Below are positions 1 to 5,260 of a stretch of DNA of 7,962 nt, piece after piece. The position numbers were made by a program, and so were the translations under genes. Origin of the DNA: JAEXNA01 sp050486105 (GTDB lineage Bacteria > Vulcanimicrobiota > Xenobia > Xenobiales > JADMJV01). Position 1 is the stretch's first letter, and each line of letters begins with the position of its first letter. The notes under the pieces were generated by a model. That model saw only the letters and a list, made by a program, of their open reading frames with translations, searched no databases and was not told where the DNA came from. The stretch is taken from positions 1 through 7,962 of the forward strand of contig JBJHCR010000296.1 of the NCBI GenBank assembly GCA_050486105.1. Reading direction: 5' to 3'.

Positions 1-304
1 AGGTCTTCTGGGTGCATTGATGCTCCCGACCCTCCTCGAAGCGTTTCTCCACACCATTCTCGATGACCAACAACGCTGTGCCGACACAGCCCGTTCCCCT
101 TGCTCGAATGTGTGCCTGGAATAGCCGTCGAAGAAGCTCCAAACCGCGACGACCGTGTTCGGCCTCAACCTCGTGCAAAGGGGCGCTCAGGGCAGCGCTG
201 TCGAGAAGCCACTCGACGATCTCGTTGTGCACACGCTTCGCCGCTTCGAGGTCGGCTTCAGCGGCAGGATTCAACAGGTTGGGTGGGGTAGATCTGGATT
301 GCAT
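1..304 (-). CDS. ISKra4-family-like transposase, N-terminal part (3' end outside window)
   Basis: The frame starts at an ATG whose complement is at 302-304 and stays open to the left edge, giving 101 residues. The visible part resembles the N-terminal region of ISKra4 transposases. A basic-acidic helix ends in the motif RRGLELLRRLFQAHIRAR (residues 52-69), the family's usual H-x(3-5)-G-x-ELLR-x-L-x-Q-x-H signature. This is followed by a short strand-rich stretch with ENGVEKRFEEG-REH (residues 82-95), which usually precedes the T-x-FG-x-V motif. The catalytic DDE part lies outside the window, so activity cannot be judged. Full-length members are usually 400-500 residues. The assignment is by motif recognition and could be wrong at the family level. 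Confidence 0.65.
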   Translation of the reverse strand, partial: MQSRSTPPNLLNPAAEADLEAAKRVHNEIVEWLLDSAALSAPLHEVEAEHGRRGLELLRRLFQAHIRARGTGCVGTALLVIENGVEKRFEEGREHQCTQKT

Positions 305-345
305 AACTGCACCTCTCACTCCGGATATAGCTTCCTACGGCCGAT

Positions 346-401
346 ATCCGGGATTATTGCGTATTCCAGCCGATTCCGANNNNNNNNNNATCCGGGATTA
401 T
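346..401. repeat. 12-bp direct repeat flanking the N gap, with an adjacent inverted repeat
   Basis: ATCCGGGATTAT occurs at 346-357 and again at 390-401, immediately after the N run. The first copy is also part of an inverted pair, CCGGATAT at 321-328 against ATATCCGG at 344-351. A second inverted pair, CCTCTCACT at 312-320 and AGTGAGAGG at 402-410, brackets the whole region. These could be structural repeats in the IS end. Alternatively, the direct repeat may mark an unresolved overlap between two contig ends joined by the assembler. Confidence 0.6.
380..389. other. Assembly gap (10 N)
   Basis: Ten consecutive undetermined bases lie in the non-coding end of the insertion sequence. Repeated IS copies elsewhere in the genome are a common cause of such joins. 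Adjacency of the left 379 bp to the rest of the window therefore rests on scaffolding. Confidence 0.99.
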
Positions 402-481
402 AGTGAGAGGCTTTTTCATGAGAGGCCGTCAGAAATCATGCCACCGTGCGGATTTGGCGAAGGATGAATTTTGACCACACC

Positions 482-2110
482 CTAATGAAAATGAGTGGTC
501 GCGATTCTTAGGCGATGTTGCGGGCCCAGAATGATCTCAGCCGAGATTAGCCCACGTGGCAACGGGAGGTGATCGGGGGGGAGGTCTACGAGTTGAGCAT
601 TGAACAGGGGAGCACGGCTGAGAAGAGCGTTGCCCCAAAGAGGGTCGGCGGTAGCTCCATAGATATACGGCATGGATAGGCGTCGGGAGAGCCACGTCAT
701 CATGTCCAGGGATCCGTAGACCACCCAACCTCTGGAAACCTCTTGGACGGCGACCACGTCGGCCTGTTCAGCCTCGATGGCTCGAGCGATGGCCTCCATG
801 CCGAGATGTCCCCGGGGATCGAATCCATTGTGGAGGTTGTAGGTCATAATGCGAAGTGGTCGGTTTCCCAGGGTTACTGTCGTTGGGGAATGGTTGGCGA
901 CTATCTGAAGCAGGGGGAGCAGAATCAGCGTGGTGGCGAAAATACCCATGGACCTCAATGGACCATAGGCTGAAGTTGAGGGAGCTTGATTCGGCGAGCG
1001 GAGAGCAAGGCAAGCGGTCAAAGCGATGCAGAATCCCGCCGCTGGAGCCAATAGGCTGTTTGGGATAGGTATGGGCAGTTCGTAACTAGCGTAATACAGG
1101 AACACCAGTAGGATAAAAAGCAGCATTCCGCAGCCGAAGGCCGTCAAAGAGTCCGAGTCGCTTTTCAACGGCTTGCTGAGGGTAGGTCTCGGCAGAGATG
1201 CTAGAGTCACTAGGGCCAACCCGCAAAGCTGGCCGATGAGAAGGAGAAATGCTGCGGTCCAGCCTGAAGGCCAGGGGGTGAGCACGCTTAAGACCAGGGC
1301 GATCCCGCAAACTATCGCGGTGAAAGGAGGTTTCCACCGATCATGGTTAACCAAGGAGACGGAGAGGGCAAATCCCAACAGCATGGCGCTGAGAACCCAG
1401 AGATAGGCATAGGATAGGTCCCAATTGGTCAAAGCGGCCAGACGAGCCATGTTGCCGAAGATGAGAAGTTGCAGGAACAGGTAGGGGCCCAAGGTCAGGT
1501 AGAACCACGGCCGGTCCATACTGGGATGCTCTGCTTCGAGCCCCCAGGGTTCGGTCGAAGCCTTGAGAGCCCATCCTTGGCCAAGAACTAGGGCTCCAAC
1601 TACAACGGCGGTTTTGAGGTCGTGATGCCAACTCATATCGTAGGTTCCGTACAGACCGTGAAAAGCTGAATCGAGGACCAGTCCGAGGGGCAGGCCAAGA
1701 ATTACAAGACGAGACTTAGAGGTCACCCCCGTTGGAAATCCCTCAAGACAGAGGGGGAATGCCCAAAGAAAGAATATTGTGGCAGCACAGACCAAGAACA
1801 GATCGATGAGCGGGTCCCCCCACCAGAGTTGCTGCCCCAACCGGGTGACTCCTAAGCCTGAAACGGCCCCTAAGAGGAACTTCCTAGGACCCACTGCCTT
1901 CAGCAGCGGTCCTACAAAAAAGCTGCTGGAGAAGAGGACTGCGGCAAACAGTCCCACTTGGATGGCCGTCCATGCGAACCGGTCCTTGAGGACAAAGAGC
2001 AGCAATGGTAAGAGCACGCGCACGGTTTGCAGCCCAAAGAGGACAACGAGGGCGGTGAGAGCGACCTGGGTGAGTTCGCTTCTTTGCGTATTATGCTTAA
2101 GCTGTTCCAA
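482..2110 (-). pseudogene. Multi-pass membrane protein with truncated C-terminal endonuclease/exonuclease/phosphatase domain
   Basis: The 542-residue product has a long hydrophobic N-terminal part (about residues 12-410) with roughly ten or more predicted membrane segments. A loop near residues 181-202 is hydrophilic. From about residue 418 an EEP (DNase I-like) domain begins: IMTYNLHNGF (421-430, with the metal-site Asn425), VVAVQEVSRG (452-461, with Glu457) and W-GNALLSR (492-499). It then ends at ATTHFH. The later family motifs (GD-x-N, the catalytic Asp and the terminal SDH) are missing, so roughly 80-100 residues appear lost and nuclease or phosphodiesterase activity is unlikely. The stop coincides with the proposed IS end. 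The overall plan resembles Cwh43-like or other membrane-anchored EEP proteins. The start is a TTG with no clear ribosome site at normal spacing; AAGGAG lies about 21 nt upstream, so the exact N-terminus is uncertain. Confidence 0.75.
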
Positions 2111-2135
2111 GGGTGATAAGCACGACTTGGACTCC

Positions 2136-2264
2136 TTACGACTCCAAGGCTTCCGGATGAAAAACCAATCCCGTCTTCTGGGCTATTTCTCGCTGCCGAT
2201 CAACCAATCGCCTCAGCCATCCGAGATCTCTTACGTTTTCTTTGGGCAACAATTCAGGTCTCAA
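2136..2264 (-). CDS. 42-codon frame: third coupled gene, or C-terminus of the 74-residue protein after a frameshift
   Basis: This short frame could start at a TTG that overlaps the preceding stop as TTGA. It encodes a charged, mostly helical peptide, beginning RPELLPKENVRDLGWLRRL and ending HPEALES. The residue pattern (PELLPKEN, then an amphipathic helix rich in Arg, Gln and Glu) looks like real protein, not a chance frame. Moving from the upstream gene into this frame needs one inserted base in the run of four G at the junction. That would read FAGGLRPELLPKEN and give a single protein of about 117 residues. I therefore favour a frameshifted or mis-sequenced single gene, with translational coupling as the alternative. 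I recognise no family. Confidence 0.45.
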   Translation of the reverse strand: MRPELLPKENVRDLGWLRRLVDRQREIAQKTGLVFHPEALES

Positions 2265-2485
2265 GCCCCGGCAAACCTGGGATCGGTGAGGCGAAATTCA
2301 TCTAAGGAGCGAGCGTGGGCGCAGATCACTTCCACCCCCTGGTCGCCATACCGTTCTTCGAGTTCGGCCACTTTCTGCTCGGCTGCGGTCAGGCGATAAT
2401 CGCGTTCGAAGAGCCGACTGTCCAAGCTGAGGTGAATTTGGGCTTGGTGATTCTGGTGGTCCCAGGTGGCGACGATGGTGACCAT
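2261..2485 (-). CDS. Small protein of unknown function coupled to the alarmone synthetase gene
   Basis: This gene encodes 74 residues, starting at an ATG one base after the stop codon of the synthetase gene, so the two are almost certainly co-transcribed and probably translationally coupled. A purine-rich AAGGAGAAAGG stretch lies 11-22 nt upstream of the ATG. The sequence has a strand-forming start (MVTIVATWDH, then QAQIHLSLD) and a charged helix (LTAAEQKVAELEERYG, residues 32-47). A second strand, VEVICAHARS (51-60), follows. I recognise no family. Its position directly behind a synthetase-domain gene makes it a candidate partner, inhibitor or immunity protein, but nothing in the sequence proves this. 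Its C-terminus may be incomplete because the next frame continues in coherent protein. Confidence 0.6.
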   Translation of the reverse strand: MVTIVATWDHQNHQAQIHLSLDSRLFERDYRLTAAEQKVAELEERYGDQGVEVICAHARSLDEFRLTDPRFAGA

Positions 2486-2486
2486 C

Positions 2487-3560
2487 TCAGGTCTGGCCTT
2501 TCTCCTTCAAGCATTCCAAGAACATGATGCGGTCGGCAGCGGTGGACAACTCCTGGGCGGTCTCCGGGCTGACCGGAAACTCTTGCTTGTAGACCGTGTC
2601 GTGGGTGGCCAGATCTGCTGCCCTGAGGCTGGTGGTAGAGGTTTGAATCTCGGCCATGCGCCCCCCTATATCGATAATATAGTGGATGGCTCGATAGCCG
2701 TTTTCACCTGGCTCGCTGACGTAATCGGATTTAGCTACGATCTTGCCTTCGTAGTGCTCCTCAAGTTTTCTTGCGACTTCGCCCATGTTTTTGAGGTCTG
2801 GTGCGTCGATCCTTGCCCCCACGGTATCGGTGAGATGAGCTAGAGTGAAGTCTTCGGAGCGTCCAACCTGCTTTTCTACTTTTTTGGAAAGGCTGCAGGG
2901 TGTTTTCGAGCGAGCGCTGATGGCGATTTCCGGAAACTGATCGTGGGGAAACATTTCATCTAGGGCTTCCATCAGATCTCCGGCGGCTTTATTGGCCTCG
3001 CTAAAATTGTAGGCGCTGGAGTCCTTGGTGTTGAGCTCCGGATGAGTTTGCTGAAGTTCCTTGGCTTTGGCAGAAATGTTCTCTCGAGCTGACCCGAAGG
3101 TGGTGGTGGGCCACGGCGGGGATTCCAGGACCGAGGCCTCGACCTCCTTAGCCTTCGCCGGACAATAGCCGTGGCAGGCGGCTTCGACTTCGAATTTCTT
3201 GAGTTTGTCAGTAACCCCGGGGTACCGCTCATCGAGCACTCGAATCTCGTCGAGGTAGGCCGGCTCGAACTCTGAACCCATGAGGAGTGGTCCGTTCTGG
3301 AAGCCCTGGGAAGCCTCCGTCGTCCCGTTGAAGCGCACGGCCGGCGTCGTTGAGGGGGTCTCTGTTTCGAGCTTCACCTCTTCGAGCAGAGGAGAGAGAG
3401 TGTTCAGGGAGATGGAGTCTTTGGATAACGGGGAAGAGCTTTCAACCAGGTCTTTGCTGTGGTTGGGAGTCTTGCTTGGTACCCCCGTTCCAACTCTGGC
3501 GGGGGGACGCAAAAGGCTCGGATTTGGGAACTTTGGAATTTCCACGCCGTAGTATAGCAT
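2487..3560 (-). CDS. RelA/SpoT-type (p)ppGpp synthetase-domain protein (small alarmone synthetase or toxSAS-like)
   Basis: The 357-residue product has a synthetase domain at about residues 205-330. The motifs are all present: RSKTPCSLSKKVEK (217-230), corresponding to the ATP-contacting R-x-K-x3-S-x3-K of Rel enzymes; LTDTVGARID (243-252) with Asp245; SDYVSEPGENGYRAIHY (278-294), the G-loop with Tyr289 and His293; AEIQTST (303-309) with catalytic Glu304; and ATHDTVYK (318-325). The family transfers pyrophosphate from ATP to GDP/GTP; some toxic members modify tRNA instead, and the sequence cannot separate these. There is no hydrolase, TGS or ACT domain. Residues 1-100 are rich in Ser, Thr and Pro and look disordered. 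Residues 101-205 look helical and match nothing I know. The ATG is preceded by AAAGG at 8-nt spacing and by an in-frame stop. It diverges from the hydrolase gene and is followed by a small coupled gene. Confidence 0.85.
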   Translation of the reverse strand: MLYYGVEIPKFPNPSLLRPPARVGTGVPSKTPNHSKDLVESSSPLSKDSISLNTLSPLLEEVKLETETPSTTPAVRFNGTTEASQGFQNGPLLMGSEFEPAYLDEIRVLDERYPGVTDKLKKFEVEAACHGYCPAKAKEVEASVLESPPWPTTTFGSARENISAKAKELQQTHPELNTKDSSAYNFSEANKAAGDLMEALDEMFPHDQFPEIAISARSKTPCSLSKKVEKQVGRSEDFTLAHLTDTVGARIDAPDLKNMGEVARKLEEHYEGKIVAKSDYVSEPGENGYRAIHYIIDIGGRMAEIQTSTTSLRAADLATHDTVYKQEFPVSPETAQELSTAADRIMFLECLKEKGQT

Positions 3561-3586
3561 TTCTTAGGCCTTTGCGGTAGTCTAAT
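3561..3586. promoter_or_regulatory. 26-bp divergent spacer between alarmone synthetase and hydrolase genes
   Basis: Only 26 bp separate the two divergent ATG codons. This cannot hold two complete promoters with leaders, so promoters must extend into the opposing coding sequences or transcripts must be nearly leaderless. Related motifs GTAGTATAGCAT (3549-3560) and GTAGTCTAATAT (3577-3588) sit on each side and look like AT-rich -10-like blocks. A hyphenated palindrome, TGGAATTTCCA (3534-3544), lies just inside the synthetase gene and could be an operator. No strong -35/-10 pair stands out, so regulation of both genes by a shared site is inference. Confidence 0.4.
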
Positions 3587-4363
3587 ATGGTGCACGTTGA
3601 GACATCAATTTTCCACATCGGCAATAAAGGGGTGACCCAGACAGCTCTCCGGCCGAAGACAGAAGACTCTGAGGAGCCCCGAGAGTCATTCACTCCTTCG
3701 AGTCAGGGAGTGCCGATTCTGCCAGAGAGAGAGAAGTTGTCCATGATCAGCCACGGGTTGCCCGTCGCTCCTCGGCTGACGGGCAGTCAAGAGCTTAAAG
3801 AGACCCTGGAGGCCAATGGCTTGTCGGATGCTTGGCCCGCTCTCAAAGATGCCTACTATTTCGCTAAGAAGGCCCATCTTCATCAAAAGAGAGATGACGG
3901 AACCTCTTACCATCATCACTGCGCCCGGGTGGCGGAGAACGCTGTCACCACCTTTGGAATGCGCGACCTCGACTCTTTGAGAGCGGCGCTCCTCCACGAT
4001 GTCTTGGAAGACACTGGAGTCACGGAGGCCGAGTTGACGAAAAAGTTTGGTTCTCGGACAACGTTTCTGGTCAAGGCCTTGACTAAGCCTGACCTCCTAC
4101 CTGGCGAGACCTATGATGCCAGAAACCGGCGAATGCTCGACAATATTGAAGCGACCGGCTCTCGAGAACTCATCGCCCTCAAGCTGGCTGACCGGCTCGA
4201 CAACGTAGAAGACACGCATCTGATGCCGGACCGAGAGAAGATCACTCGATATCTTGCCGACAGCAAAGACAACTATGTCCCTCTGGCCCAACGGCACTTT
4301 CCCGAGTCTGCTCAAGCTTTTTCGGGGCAGATTCAGAAGATCGAACGCTGGCTGGCTTCCTAA
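3587..4363 (+). CDS. Stand-alone HD-domain (p)ppGpp hydrolase (small alarmone hydrolase)
   Basis: The product has 258 residues. Residues 85-240 match the hydrolase half of RelA/SpoT and MESH1-like enzymes: AYYFAKKAHLHQKRDDGTSY (89-108), metal-site His111 in the HHHC run, and AALLHDVLEDTG (133-144) with the HD pair His137-Asp138 and Glu141-Asp142. KKFGSRTTFLVKALTKP (152-168) and KLADRLDN (199-206) with Asp202 and Asn206 complete the set. All expected metal and catalytic residues are present, so it should remove the 3' pyrophosphate of (p)ppGpp in the cytoplasm. There is no synthetase or regulatory domain. Residues 1-80 form a Pro/Ser/charge-rich extension. An in-frame TAG precedes the first ATG, whose ribosome site is weak. 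The ATG of Met53 (3743) follows a purine-rich GAGAGAGAGAAG and is a reasonable alternative start, giving 206 residues. Its divergent neighbour suggests it counteracts that synthetase. Confidence 0.88.
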   Translation: MVHVETSIFHIGNKGVTQTALRPKTEDSEEPRESFTPSSQGVPILPEREKLSMISHGLPVAPRLTGSQELKETLEANGLSDAWPALKDAYYFAKKAHLHQKRDDGTSYHHHCARVAENAVTTFGMRDLDSLRAALLHDVLEDTGVTEAELTKKFGSRTTFLVKALTKPDLLPGETYDARNRRMLDNIEATGSRELIALKLADRLDNVEDTHLMPDREKITRYLADSKDNYVPLAQRHFPESAQAFSGQIQKIERWLAS

Positions 4364-4541
4364 GCATAGACGCCGCCCGTCGACTTCCCTGGAACCACAA
4401 AAAAGAGCCCTATCCCACCACCGTCAGTTTCGAGGCGTGGGTGAAGTAGCACCTTACCATATTGGGCCAGAGTGTTCGGGATGCCCGGGTGCTCAACTGA
4501 ACCCACAGAGGTAAAGCCGAAGCTCTGCCTTTCCGGATCCT

Positions 4542-4570
4542 TTGTTTGACAAGACTTTGTCGACAAACAA
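4542..4570. repeat. 12-bp perfect palindrome inside a larger imperfect hairpin
   Basis: TTTGTCGACAAA (4556-4567) is its own reverse complement, a typical operator-like shape. The surrounding TTGTTTGACAA (4542-4552) can also pair with TTGTCGACAAACAA (4557-4570), with a small bulge. It could be a protein-binding site or an element at an IS edge. There is no T-tract, so it is not a standard intrinsic terminator. Confidence 0.4.
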
Positions 4571-4677
4571 CCCCTAGCGAATGGAAAGTCAGTGCAAGAT
4601 GAATCGAGGGCGGTCAAGAGCTTTCTCAACAAACGAACTCTCACCAACCTTTGACTCTTTAGGAGCCTTTAAGCCGC

Positions 4678-4710
4678 TTGATGCGTGATTTTTTTAAGAT
4701 TCACGCTCAA
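4678..4710. repeat. Bulged 10-bp inverted repeat upstream of the transposase fragment
   Basis: TTGA-t-GCGTGA (4678-4688) pairs with TCACGCTCAA (4701-4710) across a 12-nt, T-rich loop, with a single-T bulge. It lies about 90 bp before the likely transposase start. It may be a control or translation-limiting hairpin of the insertion sequence, or part of its end. Confidence 0.4.
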
Positions 4711-4780
4711 TCCATGATTTGACAAGAAAAGAGCCTCTAACTCCGAAGATGTCGAGATCACCTCGCAAGTGAATCTCAGC

Positions 4781-4791
4781 AAAGGAGGTGA
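4781..4791 (+). promoter_or_regulatory. Strong ribosome binding site deciding the transposase start
   Basis: AAAGGAGGTGA is a near-perfect complement of the 16S rRNA 3' end. It lies 7-9 nt before the in-frame TTG at 4799. This supports the TTG as start over the GTG at 4769, which has no ribosome site. Confidence 0.65.
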
Positions 4792-4798
4792 GGCGACT

Positions 4799-5086
4799 TT
4801 GAGCATACGTTCTGGAGGGCGACCCCGCAAGAAATTGGGACGATTTTTTTGCGATTTTGAGGGAAAGAGTCTTTCAGGGTTTGGAGGCCTCACCTCCATC
4901 TTTACTTATATGAACAAGGTCGGGTTCGAAGAAGCGTTTTCCACTCTGGACCTGGGCTACAAGCCAAGCGTATATCCTGTCCCCCGCATCCTGTCCTGTC
5001 TAACCCTCGGCATGATCGCGGGATATGCGAAGGTGCGCGAGACTGCCCGGCTACGGAAAGACGTGGTGCTACGGAAGATTTTGGGC
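4799..5086 (+). pseudogene. N-terminal fragment of an IS1380-like DDE transposase
   Basis: About 96 codons starting at TTG 4799 resemble the N-terminal region of IS1380/IS4-type transposases. Recognisable parts are RPRKKLGRFFCDFEGKSLSG, then GGLTSIFTYMNKVGFEEAF, the YPVPRILSCLTLGMIAGYAK helix and RLRKDVVLRKILG. The last is the usual LR-x-D-x-x-LRKLLG block. After this point (about 5086) the plus frame continues to 5407 only as the antisense of the ATPase and kinase genes, so the central and C-terminal catalytic parts are missing. The fragment lies tail to tail against the truncated ATPase gene, which fits an insertion followed by deletion or recombination. The family assignment is by motif only. 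Confidence 0.55.
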
Positions 5087-5260
5087 TGTCACCTCAATAG
5101 GCTCTTTCGAACCCGCTTCTACCTGAGCGTCAATGGCATTCTGAACGAGCTCTCGCAAGAAGACGTAAGGCTTGGAAAAAAGGCCGATCACCTCTTCGAA
5201 AGTGTAAACCTCAAGAAGGGGCTTCCTGCTTGCCCTATTCTCCTTCGGATTGGTGGTCAC
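5069..5260 (-). pseudogene. N-terminal fragment of a GHKL/HSP90-type ATPase
   Basis: The frame begins at an ATG overlapping the kinase stop as ATGA, a classic coupled arrangement, and stops after 63 codons. The motif YVFLRELVQNAIDAQVEAGS matches the N-box of GHKL ATPases (HSP90, MutL, histidine kinases), in which E-x3-N binds Mg-ATP; the form here is closest to HSP90-like proteins. The strand PIEVTAQN follows. The D-x-G-x-G motif and everything after it are missing. The frame ends in sequence that also encodes the transposase fragment on the other strand, so the gene was cut between about 5074 and 5090. It cannot make a working ATPase. Before truncation it was presumably a partner of the kinase-TPR protein. 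Confidence 0.65.

Larger units (their letters stand above)
1..482 (-). mobile_element. ISKra4-like insertion sequence, terminal part (runs off the left edge)
   Basis: The segment holds the first 101 codons of an ISKra4-like transposase read leftward, plus about 175 bp of non-coding DNA between its start codon and the neighbouring membrane-protein gene. On the minus strand the proposed outer end is GGGTGTGGTC (482 down to 473). It begins exactly where the neighbouring reading frame hits a stop, so the last base of that TAG would be the first base of the element. Ends starting with GGG fit what I recall of this family, but the other end is outside the window, so the boundary and any target duplication cannot be confirmed. 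The terminal region is interrupted by a ten-N gap. Confidence 0.55.
4364..4780. other. Gene-poor stretch with palindromic elements between the hydrolase and the transposase fragment
   Basis: No frame here is convincing. The longest, on the minus strand at 4360-4647 (95 codons), overlaps the hydrolase stop. Its last part (GIGLFFVVPGKSTGGVYA) looks protein-like but matches nothing I know and its start region does not. Two structured elements are visible and listed separately: a 12-bp palindrome at 4556-4567 within a larger imperfect hairpin, and a bulged 10-bp stem at 4678-4710. The right part of the region is probably the non-coding end of the insertion sequence that follows. I could not identify its terminal inverted repeat. 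Confidence 0.5.

Noticed and set aside
312..410. Possible CRISPR-like or riboswitch structure from the repeats near the gap
   Set aside because: There are only two copies of one 12-mer with no regular spacing, inside an IS end and next to an assembly gap. No repeat-spacer array or conserved RNA motif is visible.
63..467. 134-codon plus-strand frame spanning the N gap
   Set aside because: It runs through undetermined bases and is antisense to the ISKra4-like transposase start region.
2105..2148. TCCAAG/CTTGGA inverted repeats before the membrane-protein gene as a terminator
   Set aside because: The stems are only 5-6 bp with long loops and no T-tract, so there is no good case for a terminator or a specific operator.
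1779..2399. 206-codon plus-strand frame
   Set aside because: It lies antisense to the membrane-EEP gene and the small operon genes, is full of Ser, Arg and Thr, and shows no domain.
4360..4647. 95-codon minus-strand frame
   Set aside because: It overlaps the hydrolase stop, has no recognisable domain or ribosome site, and only its last 45 residues look protein-like. It may be a remnant, but this cannot be supported.
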